Positions 44,840 to 56,168 of a stretch of 64,000 bases of DNA are shown piece by piece. Location: the NCBI GenBank assembly GCA_036262035.1, contig DATAJS010000032.1:248001-312000 (forward strand), written 5' to 3'. Under the pieces are notes generated by a model. The model had not been told where the DNA came from. It searched no databases and saw only the letters and a list, made by a program, of their open reading frames with translations. The DNA comes from Burkholderiales bacterium. Its GTDB lineage: Bacteria; Pseudomonadota; Gammaproteobacteria; Burkholderiales; SG8-41. Position numbers and translations under genes: made by a program. Within the stretch, counting starts at the first letter, position 1. The number at the start of each line of letters is the position of its first letter.

Positions 44840-45772
44840 ATGAGTCCGCACGCCCTCAAGCTCATCCAGCTGCGCTTCTTCCGCGAGGTCGTGGACAACG
44901 ACTTCAACGTCTCGCGCGCCGCCGCGGCGCTGCACACCTCGCAGCCCGGCGTGAGCCGCCACCTCCAGCTCCTCGAGCAGTCGCTCGGCGTGGTGCTGCT
45001 CAATCGCCAGAACACGCGCATCGTGGGCCTGACCGATGCCGGCGCCGCCCTGCTGCCGGCGGTGCGGCAGGTGCTCACCGAGGCGGACAACCTGCAGCGC
45101 CAGGCGCGCGAGATCGCCGCGCCCGCGAAGACCAAGTTCGTCATCGCGACCACGCACACCCACGCGCGGCACACCCTGCTGCCGGTATTGAAGACGTTCA
45201 TGGACACGCATCCGCGGATCGCGCTGCAGCTGAGGCAGGGCAGCGTGCCGCGCATCAGCCAGCTCCTGCGCGACGAGATCGTCGACATCGGGGTCTCCAC
45301 CGATCCGGTCGATCACGAAGGACTGGCCTTACTCCCCTGCTATCGCTACACGCACAGCCTGATCACGCCGCCGGGACACGCGCTGCTGAAGGAGAAGCGG
45401 ATCACGCTGGAGCGCCTGGCGCAGTTTCCGCTCATCACCTACGACGAGAGGCACCGCCTCGGGCGCCTGGTGCGGGAGGAGTTCGCTTCCAGCCGGCTCG
45501 AGCCGAACATCGTGATGAGCATCATCGACGACGACATCATGAAGGCTTACGTGGAAGCGGGTTTCGGCGTCGCGATCATGGCGACGATGGCGTTCGATCC
45601 CGCGCGGGATCGCGGCGTGCGCGCGATCCCGCTCGATCATCTCTTCGAGCCGAGCACGTGCTACGTGATGACGAAGGAGCGCCGCTATCTCGAGCGGCAC
45701 ATCCAGGATTTCATCGCGCTCGTGAAGTCCGCGCAGCCGGGCGAGGCGCCGGCCCGCCGCGGCGGACGCTGA
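44840..45772 (+). CDS. CysB-like LysR-family regulator
   Basis: 310 residues. The N-terminal HTH carries the CysB/Cbl-type pattern LIQLRFFREVVDNDFNVSRA, then LHTSQPGVSRHLQLLEQSLG and RIVGLTDAG, and the effector domain follows at about 90-290. CysB relatives usually sense sulfur or carboxylate effectors. It diverges from Bug 11 across 98 bp, so it is likely its regulator. The AT-rich GAATATTTGTGTATGATC at about 44803-44823 lies in that gap. Confidence 0.92.
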   Translation: MSPHALKLIQLRFFREVVDNDFNVSRAAAALHTSQPGVSRHLQLLEQSLGVVLLNRQNTRIVGLTDAGAALLPAVRQVLTEADNLQRQAREIAAPAKTKFVIATTHTHARHTLLPVLKTFMDTHPRIALQLRQGSVPRISQLLRDEIVDIGVSTDPVDHEGLALLPCYRYTHSLITPPGHALLKEKRITLERLAQFPLITYDERHRLGRLVREEFASSRLEPNIVMSIIDDDIMKAYVEAGFGVAIMATMAFDPARDRGVRAIPLDHLFEPSTCYVMTKERRYLERHIQDFIALVKSAQPGEAPARRGGR

Positions 45773-45775
45773 GCG

Positions 45776-46081
45776 CTACTCGAACCTGACTTCCGCGACG
45801 CGCGCTTCGCCGCCGGCCGCCGCTTCCTTGAACACCACGACGGTGCGCGCGTCGAACGTGTTGCCCTTCTCGATGTTGAAGGTCTTCTGGTGGTACACCC
45901 AGACCTTCTCGCCCGGCCCGCGGCTCTCGCTCGCGTCGGGCCTGCCGATCTTCTTGCTCACTTCCTTCTCGCTCGCATTCTGCACGCGCGTCTGAAAGTC
46001 CTCGCGGCTCATCCGCTCGCCGCAGCCGAGGAGCGCGAGCACCGCCAATGCCGCCGCGCCGTTCCTCCACGCCTTGTACAT
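45776..46081 (-). CDS. Small lipoprotein of SmpA/OmlA-like size
   Basis: 101 residues from ATG 46081. Lipobox LALLGCGE (Cys 23). The mature part is small and mixed: SREDFQTRVQNASEKEVSKKIG then PGEKVWVYHQKTFNIE and a C-terminal AEVRFE. The GRPDASESRGPGEKVWVY segment recalls SmpA/BamE-type modules (GxPxx....WxY). A membrane-facing role is likely but unproven. It is convergent with the LysR gene, 3 bp apart, and divergent from the response regulator. Confidence 0.7.
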   Translation of the reverse strand: MYKAWRNGAAALAVLALLGCGERMSREDFQTRVQNASEKEVSKKIGRPDASESRGPGEKVWVYHQKTFNIEKGNTFDARTVVVFKEAAAGGEARVAEVRFE

Positions 46082-46160
46082 TTCATTCTCCTGTGTGTTC
46101 CGGTGTGCGACTGCGTTATAACAGTGCATGCTGAAGCGGGGCTGAACGAAAGAGCAGGTC

Positions 46161-46835
46161 ATGACCGATCCATTGCAAGTCTTAATAGTCGAAGACGACG
46201 CCGTGCTCGCCGACGGGCTCGTGCGCTATCTCCAGCAGGCGGGATATCGCACCGAGGTCGTCACCAACGGCACCGACGCGGACCTGCAGCTGAGGAGCGA
46301 CGCGCACGATCTGGTCGTGCTCGACATCGGGCTGCCCGGGCTCGACGGTTACGAGGTGCTGCGGCGGCTGCGCGCACGCGCGGGACGGCCGCGCGTACTG
46401 ATGCTCACCGCGCGCGACGCGGTCGAGGACCGCGTGCACGGCCTCGATCTGGGCGCCGACGACTATCTCGTCAAACCGTTCTCGCTGCAGGAGCTCGAAG
46501 CGCGGCTGCGCGCGATCGCGAGACGTCACGAAGATCCCGCGAACAAACAGCTCCACTTCGGCCCGCTCAAGCTCAACACCGAGGCGAAGCGCGCGTGGAT
46601 CGAGAACGAGCCGCTGCGGCTCACGGTCCGCGAGTGGCAGATCCTCGAGTTCCTGGTGACCCGCGCGGGCCACATGGTCAGCAAGGACCAGATCGTCTTC
46701 GGCCTCGCGTCGCTCGACGACGAGATGAGCCACACCTCGGTCGAGGTGCACATCTCGCACCTGCGGCAGAAACTGGAGCCCGCCGGCATACGCATCCGCT
46801 CGATACGCGGCTTCGGCTACTACCTGGAGAAGTGA
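46161..46835 (+). CDS. OmpR-family response regulator (TctD/QseB-like)
   Basis: 224 residues. Receiver domain 1-115 with acidic pocket ED(D) at 12-14, phosphoacceptor Asp55 (VVLDIGLPGLDG) and Lys near 104 (DYLVKPFS). C-terminal winged helix 130-224 with RLTVREWQILEFLVTRAGHM and SVEVHISHLRQKL, RGFGYYLEK. Partner of the kinase 4 bp downstream. TctD/TctE regulate tricarboxylate uptake in Salmonella, which matches a Bug-rich genome, but no Tct operon is adjacent. Confidence 0.93.
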   Translation: MTDPLQVLIVEDDAVLADGLVRYLQQAGYRTEVVTNGTDADLQLRSDAHDLVVLDIGLPGLDGYEVLRRLRARAGRPRVLMLTARDAVEDRVHGLDLGADDYLVKPFSLQELEARLRAIARRHEDPANKQLHFGPLKLNTEAKRAWIENEPLRLTVREWQILEFLVTRAGHMVSKDQIVFGLASLDDEMSHTSVEVHISHLRQKLEPAGIRIRSIRGFGYYLEK

Positions 46836-46839
46836 GCGG

Positions 46840-48225
46840 ATGAACAGCATCCGGTCGCTGCTCTCCGCGTGGCTGCTGTTTCCGCTGACCGGGCTGCTCC
46901 TGCTGACCGCGCTCATCGGCTACCCGGTCATCCTGCACCCGGTCACCGATGCGCTCGACTGGGCGCTGATGGATTCCGCGCGCACCATCGCGCGCCTCAT
47001 CAACACGCCCGCGGGCTACACGGCGCTCGCGGCGGCGCCCGGCCACGAGACGGTGCGGCACAGCGACACCGACGACGAGACCTACTTCTCGGTGCGCGCC
47101 GCCGACGGCACGCTGCTCGCCGGCGACGCCAAGGTCGCGATGCCGGACACGGCACTCGCGCCGGGCGCGGACCTCTATTACGACAGCGTGATCGACGGCC
47201 GCCCGGTGCGCGTCGCGGCGATGCTCGCCACGCGCGCCGGCGCTTCGCTGCTCGTCCAGGTCGCGGAGACCAACGAGAACCGCACGCGCCTCACGCGGCA
47301 GATATTCACCGGCGTGATGCTCGTCGAGATCGCGCTGATCGCGATGGTCGGCTGGCTGGTCTCGCGCGGCATCCGCAAGGGCTTGCGTCCGCTGCGGCGC
47401 CTCGGCCGCGACCTCGAGGCGCGCTCGCCCGGCGACCTCGGGCCCGTTCACGAAGAGCACGCGCCGCTCGAGGCGCAGCCGCTGGTGCGGTCGATCAACG
47501 TGCTGTTGCGCCAGCTCGCGGTCTCGCAGCAGGCGCAACGCCAGTTCGTCGCCGACGCCGCGCACCAGTTGCGCACGCCGCTCGCGGGGCTGCGCATACA
47601 GCTCGAATACGCGCTCCAGCAGAGCGATCCGCAGGAGTGGCGGCGCACGCTCGCCATGCTCATGCCGGCGACCGCGCGCACGGTGCATCTCGCGCATCAA
47701 CTGCTCACGCTCGCCCGCACCGAGGCGAATCCCGGCCGCGCGCGCAGCATGAATGAGGTCGACGTCGCGGACGTGGTGAAGAACGCGGCGTCGCAGTGCA
47801 TGCCCAAGGCGATCGAGCGCGACATCGATCTCGGTCTGGAGCTGGGTCCGTGCTCCATCGTCGGCGACGCCGCGCAGCTCCACGACCTCGCGCTCAACCT
47901 GATCGACAACGCGCTCTCCTACACCCCGCGCGGCGCGTCGGTGACGGTGCGCACCGCGACGCGCGGCGACGCGCGGGTGCTGGAGGTCGAAGACGAAGGG
48001 CCCGGCATCCCCGAAGCCGAGCGGGCCCGGATCTTCCAGCGCTTCTACCGCATCGTCGGGTCGGAAGGCGACGGCTGCGGGCTCGGGCTCGCGATCGTGC
48101 AGGAGATCGCTCAGGCTCACCACGGGCGGGTATCGGTGGGCGATCGCGCCAGCGGCCCCGGGTCGGTCTTCACCGTCGAATTTCCCGGACGCGCGTCCGG
48201 GACGGAAATCAGCGCTCAAGATTGA
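46840..48225 (+). CDS. Sensor histidine kinase (TctE-like, 2CSK_N sensor)
   Basis: 461 residues. N-terminal helix 8-30, periplasmic 2CSK_N-type domain (about 30-160: ALDWALMDSARTIARLIN), second helix 165-185, HAMP (VSRGIRKGLRPLRRL), HisKA with phospho-His242 (DAAHQLRTPLAGLR), then HATPase N box (NLIDNALSYTP), G1 (EDEGPGIP), and G2 (GCGLGLAIV). All kinase motifs intact. It phosphorylates the response regulator encoded just before it. Confidence 0.93.
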   Translation: MNSIRSLLSAWLLFPLTGLLLLTALIGYPVILHPVTDALDWALMDSARTIARLINTPAGYTALAAAPGHETVRHSDTDDETYFSVRAADGTLLAGDAKVAMPDTALAPGADLYYDSVIDGRPVRVAAMLATRAGASLLVQVAETNENRTRLTRQIFTGVMLVEIALIAMVGWLVSRGIRKGLRPLRRLGRDLEARSPGDLGPVHEEHAPLEAQPLVRSINVLLRQLAVSQQAQRQFVADAAHQLRTPLAGLRIQLEYALQQSDPQEWRRTLAMLMPATARTVHLAHQLLTLARTEANPGRARSMNEVDVADVVKNAASQCMPKAIERDIDLGLELGPCSIVGDAAQLHDLALNLIDNALSYTPRGASVTVRTATRGDARVLEVEDEGPGIPEAERARIFQRFYRIVGSEGDGCGLGLAIVQEIAQAHHGRVSVGDRASGPGSVFTVEFPGRASGTEISAQD

Positions 48226-48282
48226 GCGCCCGGCTGCCGTTACTGACGACTGGCCCGGCACACAGCAGCGCCGGGAGAGACC

Positions 48283-49172
48283 ATGAACGGAACAGCCATG
48301 CATCTCGGGAAACTGGGTCGGACCCTGCTATCACTCGTCGCGCTGCTCGCGCTCGCGCCCTCGGCGCCCGCGCAGGACGCCCCGTACACGTTCAACGTGC
48401 TCAACCAGCGCACCGTCGCGCTGACGTCGCAGTACTGGAACCCCATCCTGCTCTACGTGAGCCGGAAGAGCGGCGTCCCGCTCGAGCTGCGCCTCGCCCG
48501 CACGACCAAGGAAGCCGATGCGCTGGGCGAACAGGGCGCCTACCACTTCCTCTACACCAACCATTTCTTCACGCCGGAGCGCGACAAGCTCGGCTTTCGC
48601 GTGCTCGCGCGCCCGGTGAGCCCCGGCCTGCGCGGCGCGATCGTCGTGCGCGCCGACTCGCCGCTGAAGACCCTGCACGACCTCACCGGGCGCGAAATCG
48701 CTTTCGCCAACCCCGAAGCCTTCGCCGGCTACTGGCTGCCGATGGACGCGCTCATGAGGGCCAAAATCGCCGTCAAGCCGGTGTTCATGTCGAACCAGGA
48801 GGCGGCGCTCGCGCAGCTGCGGTTCGGCTCGGTGCCCGCGGTCGGCGCGAACGCGCTCATCGCCGAGCGCTATTCGCGCCGCGAAGGCCTGGACCACCGC
48901 ATCCTGTGGACCTCCGAGGTCTACAACGATCTCGCGATCATGGCGAACCCGAAAGTGCCCGCGGCCAAGGCGAACGCGGTGCGCGACGCCTTCGTGGGCA
49001 TGCTGCACGACCCCGAGGGCCGCAAGATCCTGGAAGCCGGTGCCGAGCTGCTGAAGATGCACCAGATCGGCTTCGTCGCGGCCACCGACCGCGATTACGA
49101 CAACTACCGGACGTTCTTCAAGCGGACGCCGGTCAAACCGCAGCCGGAGACGGTCGGCCCGGGCAAGGCGCA

Positions 49173-49176
<4 letters not shown>
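48283..49176 (+). CDS. PhnD-like periplasmic binding protein coupled to a sensor kinase
   Basis: 297 residues, ATG 48283; signal peptide ends SAPAQDAPYTF. Phosphate/phosphonate-binding (PhnD-type) fold: NVLNQRTVALTSQYWNPIL and RTTKEADALGEQGAYHFLYTN split around, VLARPVSPGLRGAIVVRAD, FANPEAFAGYWLPMDAL and RYSRREGLDHRIL. Its stop overlaps the kinase start (ATGA), and no ABC permease is near, so it likely senses rather than transports, feeding the periplasmic domain of the hybrid kinase. Confidence 0.87.
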
Positions 49177-51860
<2,684 letters not shown>

Positions 51861-51875
51861 GCCTTGCGAGCGCGG

Positions 51876-53030
51876 TCACAAGCGCACCCACTTGCGCCTG
51901 CACGCGGCGTAGACCGCGATCCCCGCCACGAACGCGATGCCGACGTTCCAGATCGCGAACGCGGCGGTCACGAGGGTCGCGTAGCGCTCGCCCTTGTCCT
52001 TCGAGAAATCGCACGATCCGAGCGCCAGCTGCGAGCCCGCGAGGAACAGGATCACCCCGAGCAGCGGCTGCGGGAATACTTTCAGCACGGTCATGATCGA
52101 TGCGCCGAAGAACAAGGCCGCCGCGATCAGGATCGCGCCGAGGATGATCGGCGCGCCTCCCGTCGCGGCGCCGAAGCGCACGTGGCCGGCCATGCCGCCG
52201 GCGCCGTGACACATCGGCACGCCGCCGATCGCCGAGGCGCCGATGTTCATGAGTCCGGTGGAGATCGCCACCTGCCGCTCGGTCACGGGGCGATGCGGAA
52301 ACAGCCTGTTGTTCTCGTCGACGATCGCGACGACCGCGTTGCCGAGCGTGAGCGGCACCTGGGGTAAGGCGAGCATCAGGGCGGCGACGCCGAGCTCGTG
52401 CAGGCCGATCGCCGGCCATGTGAATTCGGGCAGCCGCAGCTGCGGGTCGACGCTGCGCAGCTGCGCGAGCAGCTCGGGGGAGACCGCGAGCTGATACGCC
52501 GCCCCGCCCGCGAGCAGCACGAACATGACCGGAAAGCGCCGGCTGTCGATCAGCAGCAGCGTCACCGGCAGCGCGATCGCGGCGAACACCCAGTGCGAGG
52601 CCATCGCACGCAGGCCTTCGAGCATGAAGCCCAGGCCCAGTCCGAGCACGATGCCCACCGCGACGGGACGCGGAAGCAGCGCGGCCACGCGGCGCGCCGC
52701 GCCCGAGAGACCGAGCACCAGCCAGACGAGGCCGGTGATGAGACCGGCCGCATAGATCGTCCCCGCGGTGACGCCCGCCTGCGTCGCCGCCGCCGCGCCG
52801 ATCGCTTTCATCGGCTGCACCGGGAACGGCGTGCGGTAGTACGCACCGGCGATGCACAGCGCGACACCGAAGCCCAGAAAGATGCCGACCGGATCGAGGC
52901 TGCCGAGCGCGGTGTACGCGACCACGAACGGAATCAGCGTTCCCAGGTCGCCGAACGCGCCCGCCCATTCGCTGCGGTCGTAGCGGTTGCCGGTTGCGGC
53001 CCGTACAGGCGGTGCGCTGCTTCGCTCCAT
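51876..53030 (-). CDS. MOT1-type molybdate/sulfate-family transporter
   Basis: 384 residues from ATG 53030; ATG 53102 would add 24 residues but has no better ribosome-binding site. MOT1 (SulP-related) signatures: EWAGAFGDLGTLIPFVVAY, PFPVQPMKAIGAAAAT and GVPMCHGAGGMAGHVRFGA, GNAVVAIVDENN. About 10-11 helices. Related proteins carry molybdate at high affinity; direct evidence of substrate is not in the sequence. It stands alone, 15 bp after the kinase end in convergent orientation. Confidence 0.87.
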   Translation of the reverse strand: MERSSAPPVRAATGNRYDRSEWAGAFGDLGTLIPFVVAYTALGSLDPVGIFLGFGVALCIAGAYYRTPFPVQPMKAIGAAAATQAGVTAGTIYAAGLITGLVWLVLGLSGAARRVAALLPRPVAVGIVLGLGLGFMLEGLRAMASHWVFAAIALPVTLLLIDSRRFPVMFVLLAGGAAYQLAVSPELLAQLRSVDPQLRLPEFTWPAIGLHELGVAALMLALPQVPLTLGNAVVAIVDENNRLFPHRPVTERQVAISTGLMNIGASAIGGVPMCHGAGGMAGHVRFGAATGGAPIILGAILIAAALFFGASIMTVLKVFPQPLLGVILFLAGSQLALGSCDFSKDKGERYATLVTAAFAIWNVGIAFVAGIAVYAACRRKWVRL

Positions 53031-53226
53031 GTCGAGGCGGCCGATGCTGAAGTGTGCCTGCGGCGATCGTAGCAGGATCGACCGGACGATGGCCGAGCGC
53101 ACACCGTGGTCCCCGCTCCCGACATATTTTTCTCGCGTGCGCTGCGTGTCGCGAATCTTTCGTCCACACCCCGGACTCTCACGCTCACCGGCCGTATCGG
53201 GCCGGACAACGAGACGAGGAGAAACG

Positions 53227-54192
53227 ATGAAAGTCCGAGGAGCTTACGCAGCGCTTGCCGCGGGCGTGCTGTGCGCGGCGACCGCGCACGCAGCCCAGTA
53301 CCCCGAGAACCCGGTGCACATCATCGTGCCGTTCAGCCCGAGCGGCGGCACCGACATCCAGGCGCGCGTCATCGCCGACGCGTTCGGCCGCAGCATGAAG
53401 CAAACTTTCATCGTCGATAACAAGCCCGGCGCGAGCGGGCTCATCGGCGCGCAGGCGGCGATCGAAGCGCCGGCGGACGGCTACACCATCCTCTTCACCA
53501 CCGCGACCCTCGCGATCAACCCGACGCTGTACGGCAGACGCTGGAACGTCGATCCGCTGCAGGACCTCGAGCCGGTGAGCTGGATCACTTCCGCGCCGCT
53601 GGTGCTGATCACGCACCCGAGCGTGCCGGCAAAGACGGTACCGGATCTCGTCGCGCTCGCGAAGAAGCAGCCGAACCTGCTGAACTGCGCGGTGAACACG
53701 CCGGGGAGCACGAGCCATCTCGCGGCCGAGATGCTCAAGCAGAAAGCGGGGCTGGACGTGACCATCGTACCGTTCAAGGGCGGCGGACCGGCGGTCAAGT
53801 CGGTGGTCGCGGGCGAGACCGACTACCTCTTCGCGACCGGTCCGTCTGCGGCGAGCTTCGTGCGCAACAAGCAGGTGCGAGGACTCGCGGTGACCACCGC
53901 GAAGCCGTCCTCCGCCTTCCCGGGACTGCCGACCATGAACACCTTCTATCCGGGGTTCGAGGCGGACAACTGGTACGCGATGTTCGTGCGCAAGGGCACG
54001 CCGCCGCAGATCGTGCAGAAGATCAACGCCGAGATCAAAAAGGCGGTGGCGACGCCGCGCGTCAGGGAATTCATGACGCGCGAAGGCCTCGACGCGGTCG
54101 CGAGCTCGCCCGCGGAGCTTCTCGCGCAGGTCAGGCGCGAGATGGCGAAATACGGCGATGTCATCCGGGTCGGACAGATCCATCTGCAATGA
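53227..54192 (+). CDS. Bug-family substrate-binding protein 12
   Basis: 321 residues, ATG 53227 with GAGGAG at 53216-53221. Signal peptide ends TAHAAQYPENP. Motifs: IIVPFSPSGGTDIQARVIA (PSGG variant), FIVDNKPGASGLIGA and APADGYTILFT, then ADNWYAMFVRKGTPPQ. Downstream is promoter copy 5 for the anti-sigma-like gene, so this gene is transcribed separately or reads through it. No permease partner. Confidence 0.93.
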   Translation: MKVRGAYAALAAGVLCAATAHAAQYPENPVHIIVPFSPSGGTDIQARVIADAFGRSMKQTFIVDNKPGASGLIGAQAAIEAPADGYTILFTTATLAINPTLYGRRWNVDPLQDLEPVSWITSAPLVLITHPSVPAKTVPDLVALAKKQPNLLNCAVNTPGSTSHLAAEMLKQKAGLDVTIVPFKGGGPAVKSVVAGETDYLFATGPSAASFVRNKQVRGLAVTTAKPSSAFPGLPTMNTFYPGFEADNWYAMFVRKGTPPQIVQKINAEIKKAVATPRVREFMTREGLDAVASSPAELLAQVRREMAKYGDVIRVGQIHLQ

Positions 54193-54205
54193 CATGCGGC
54201 AGGCG

Positions 54206-54233
54206 GTAAGGATTCGCGGCGCGCGCAGGTCTC
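54206..54233 (+). promoter_or_regulatory. ECF-sigma-like promoter, copy 5 (upstream of anti-sigma-like gene)
   Basis: GTAAGG at 54206-54211, 16 bases, GGTCTC at 54228-54233, identical to copies 1 and 2 in both boxes. The anti-sigma-like gene begins at 54265. ECF sigma factors usually control their own anti-sigma gene, which suits this location. Confidence 0.65.
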
Positions 54234-54264
54234 ACCGTGTGGAGGGCACGTACGCATCCGCACG

Positions 54265-54966
54265 ATGGGCTGTCTGGAGATCGAACGCATGTTGCTGGCC
54301 GCGCCGCGAGAGCGCAGCGCGATCGACCGCATGCACATCGATCGCTGCGTCAAGTGCACCCGCGTCGCCGCCGCGGCCTCCGAGCTCGACGCGGCGCTGG
54401 AAACGGCGCTGCTGATCGCCCCGCCCGATTCGCTCGCGGACCGGCTGCTGCTCGCGCACGCGTGGCGGCAGCGGCGCCGGAAAAGAACCGCGCTCACGGC
54501 CGCCGCGCTGGTGCTGGCGTCGGGCCTACTCGCGCTGCAGCTCTACCGGCCGCCGCCGGCGCTGTATACGCTCAGCGCGAAGCATCCGGCGGTCGCGGCC
54601 ATCGCGGAAGTCGTCCGCGAGCACCAGCGCGTGGGACCGCCCGCGCCGCGCCGCCCCGTCGGCGACGAGCTGCGCCGTGTCGGCCTCGGGATTCCCAGCG
54701 ACGCGCGCGCGGAGTACGTCGGCGAGTGCCGGCTCGGCGACGGGGTGCGCTGCCAGCACATCGTCGTGACCTCGGACGTCACGCAGGCGGACGTCATCCT
54801 CGCGCCGGATCTGCCGGCGGTGCAGCGCGTGCTCGTCGCCGATCAGCGGATGGTGGGTCTCATGAACGCGGCCGCGACGGGAGGCTTCATCGTGGTCGCG
54901 AGCTCGCCGGACGCGGCGAGGCGCATCGAGAAGCTGCTCCTGCGGTCCCGGACGAAACCGGAATAG
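54265..54966 (+). CDS. Zinc-anti-sigma-like membrane protein (DUF3379-type)
   Basis: 233 residues. The N-terminal cytoplasmic part has H24-x3-C28-x2-C31 (MHIDRCVKCTR), the zinc-binding signature of ZAS anti-sigma factors, and LETALLIAPPDSLADRLLLA. One transmembrane helix at about 75-93 (TALTAAALVLASGLLALQLY). The C-terminal part (about 95-233) is extracytoplasmic. This layout (N-terminal sigma-binding, one helix, periplasmic sensor) matches transmembrane anti-sigma factors. No sigma-factor gene is adjacent, which is unusual; it could regulate the sigma that reads the six promoter copies. ATG 54265 is the best start; the family is only tentatively DUF3379. Confidence 0.7.
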   Translation: MGCLEIERMLLAAPRERSAIDRMHIDRCVKCTRVAAAASELDAALETALLIAPPDSLADRLLLAHAWRQRRRKRTALTAAALVLASGLLALQLYRPPPALYTLSAKHPAVAAIAEVVREHQRVGPPAPRRPVGDELRRVGLGIPSDARAEYVGECRLGDGVRCQHIVVTSDVTQADVILAPDLPAVQRVLVADQRMVGLMNAAATGGFIVVASSPDAARRIEKLLLRSRTKPE

Positions 54967-54974
54967 CGCCCGCT

Positions 54975-55002
54975 GTAAGTAAACCGCGCCCGAACGGGTC
55001 TG
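54975..55002 (+). promoter_or_regulatory. ECF-sigma-like promoter, copy 6 (upstream of 66-residue ORF)
   Basis: GTAAGT at 54975-54980, 16 bases, GGTCTG at 54997-55002. It starts 8 bases after the anti-sigma-like stop (54966), so the small ORF after it can be transcribed independently. Confidence 0.6.
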
Positions 55003-55051
55003 TAACGTGCATATGACAGCAGCTTTTCAGTCTCAGGACGGCGGTGGGCGC

Positions 55052-55252
55052 ATGACGTCCCCACCCGCCGACGATCTCAACTGGGCGTTCTCCGAGGATG
55101 CGAACGGCCGCTGGCGCTGGGGCGTCACCGCGCGCAACGGCCATGTGATCGTGCACTCGGCGATCCGCTTCGACTCGCGTGCCGAATGCATCGCCGACGC
55201 CCGGCGCTACGGTTATGCCGAGGGCGCGTGGCACACGTCGCCGCGGTCCTAG
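55052..55252 (+). CDS. Small hypothetical protein (66 residues) after promoter copy 6
   Basis: ATG 55052 is preferred: a transcription start near 55009 would remove the earlier ATGs at 55007 and 55013, and GGTGGG lies at 55043-55048. Sequence: DDLNWAFSEDANGRWRWGV then NGHVIVHSAIRFDSRAECIA. It is compact with many aromatic residues, resembling DUF1508-like small beta-alpha modules, but I cannot assign it. Followed by a hairpin. Confidence 0.6.
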   Translation: MTSPPADDLNWAFSEDANGRWRWGVTARNGHVIVHSAIRFDSRAECIADARRYGYAEGAWHTSPRS

Positions 55253-55266
55253 ACCTCTACGGCATT

Positions 55267-55291
55267 ACGGCGACTCTCAGGGAGTCGCCGT
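55267..55291 (+). terminator. Hairpin downstream of the 66-residue ORF
   Basis: ACGGCGACTC, loop TCAGG, GAGTCGCCGT: a perfect 10-bp stem 15 bases after the stop, without a T-run. Probably a weak or factor-dependent terminator. The following 55292-55524 holds no gene I can support on the plus strand. Confidence 0.5.
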
Positions 55292-55524
55292 ACAGCCCTT
55301 CCGCAGCGTCCTGGCCGGCATCGACGATGCCGTAGATCTCGAAAAGCGCGAACCGCGTCATCCTCACGCCTCTAGGAGGACCCGTTCTCCCTACGCGCTC
55401 GCGTAAGGTTTACATACGAAGTCGAGCACAACGTGCGCGAATCCGGCGGCAGATGTACCTTGACCGCGGCACGCCGGGGGCCTATTGTCCGGCAGTTCGT
55501 CATTGCAACATCCAGGCGGCTCGA

Positions 55525-55573
55525 CCGAGCCGCTTCGGCTCGGAGGCCGGGTGCGACCCGGCCTTTTCATTTT
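55525..55573 (+). terminator. Two tandem hairpins directly upstream of infA
   Basis: First CCGAGCCG-CTT-CGGCTCGG (55525-55543), then GGCCGGGT-GCG-ACCCGGCC (55545-55563) followed by TTTTCATTTTT. The second looks like a Rho-independent terminator just 12 bases before the infA start, so it may act as an attenuator in the infA leader or terminate the upstream transcript. Confidence 0.6.
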
Positions 55574-55584
55574 TCAGGAGCGAT

Positions 55585-55857
55585 ATGCCGAAAGAAGAAA
55601 TGGTCGAATTGCAAGGGGTGGTCAACGAAGTGCTGCCGAACGCGGTGTTTCGCGTGCAGATAGAGAACGGGCCGCAAATCACCGCTTATGCATCCGGGAA
55701 GATGCGCAAGCACCGCATCCGCGTGCTCGCCGGCGACCGTGTGACGCTCGAAATGTCGCCTTACGACTTGTCGAAGGGAAGGATCTCGTTCCGGCACAAG
55801 GACGAGCGCACTGGTGCGCCGCCGCCGGGCGCCATGGCGCGCCGTCGCACCTCCTGA
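55585..55857 (+). CDS. infA: Translation initiation factor IF-1
   Basis: 90 residues, ATG 55585, CAGGAG at 55575-55580. The S1-type OB-fold is complete: [40 protein letters not shown] and [15 protein letters not shown]. It binds the 30S A site during initiation. The usual protein has about 72 residues; this one carries an extra C-terminal tail ([18 protein letters not shown]), basic and Pro-rich, seen as variable tails in betaproteobacterial IF-1. It is a stand-alone copy, away from ribosomal genes, as in other Burkholderiales, which may also have a second infA elsewhere. Confidence 0.96.
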   Translation: MPKEEMVELQGVVNEVLPNAVFRVQIENGPQITAYASGKMRKHRIRVLAGDRVTLEMSPYDLSKGRISFRHKDERTGAPPPGAMARRRTS

Positions 55858-55870
55858 TCGGAGGGCAAAC

Positions 55871-56065
55871 GTGTCGCATTTACCGGCGCTGACCATCGCC
55901 GACATACCGTGGCTGCGCCTTGCCGCGCGAACCGCCGGCGTCATGGACATGCCGCCCGCCACAGCCGCGAAACTGCTCAAAGGCGGCTTCGTGGCTGCGA
56001 CCGGCAAAGGCCCCGTGCTGAAGATCACTCGCCGGGGCGAGCTTGCACTGGATCGATTGACCTGA
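55871..56065 (+). CDS. Small hypothetical protein downstream of infA
   Basis: 64 residues, GTG 55871, GGAGG at 55860-55864. Sequence: HLPALTIADIPWLRLAARTA then LLKGGFVAATGKGPVLKITR. The second half reads like a short winged-helix wing (KGGFV...KITRRGEL). It probably shares the infA transcript (13 bp after its stop). No family recognised. Confidence 0.55.
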   Translation: MSHLPALTIADIPWLRLAARTAGVMDMPPATAAKLLKGGFVAATGKGPVLKITRRGELALDRLT

Positions 56066-56168
56066 AGCACCCCGACGGCCTGTGGGCCCTCGGTGCTGTC
56101 GCCGGCGCTGCTGCAATGCAACTCCGCAGAACGTAAGCCGTATTCGGACAGCTGCGGCGAAGCGCGTT

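Noticed and set aside
55257-55361. A 34-residue minus-strand ORF beginning [16 protein letters not shown]
   Set aside because: Plausible amino-acid make-up, but the only AGG before its ATG directly abuts the start, and it ends in the 66-residue ORF's hairpin. Not enough support to call it.
55405-55435. Another GTAAGG at 55405 upstream of infA
   Set aside because: Sixteen bases later the sequence is AGCACA, not GGTCT, so it lacks the second half of the promoter motif.
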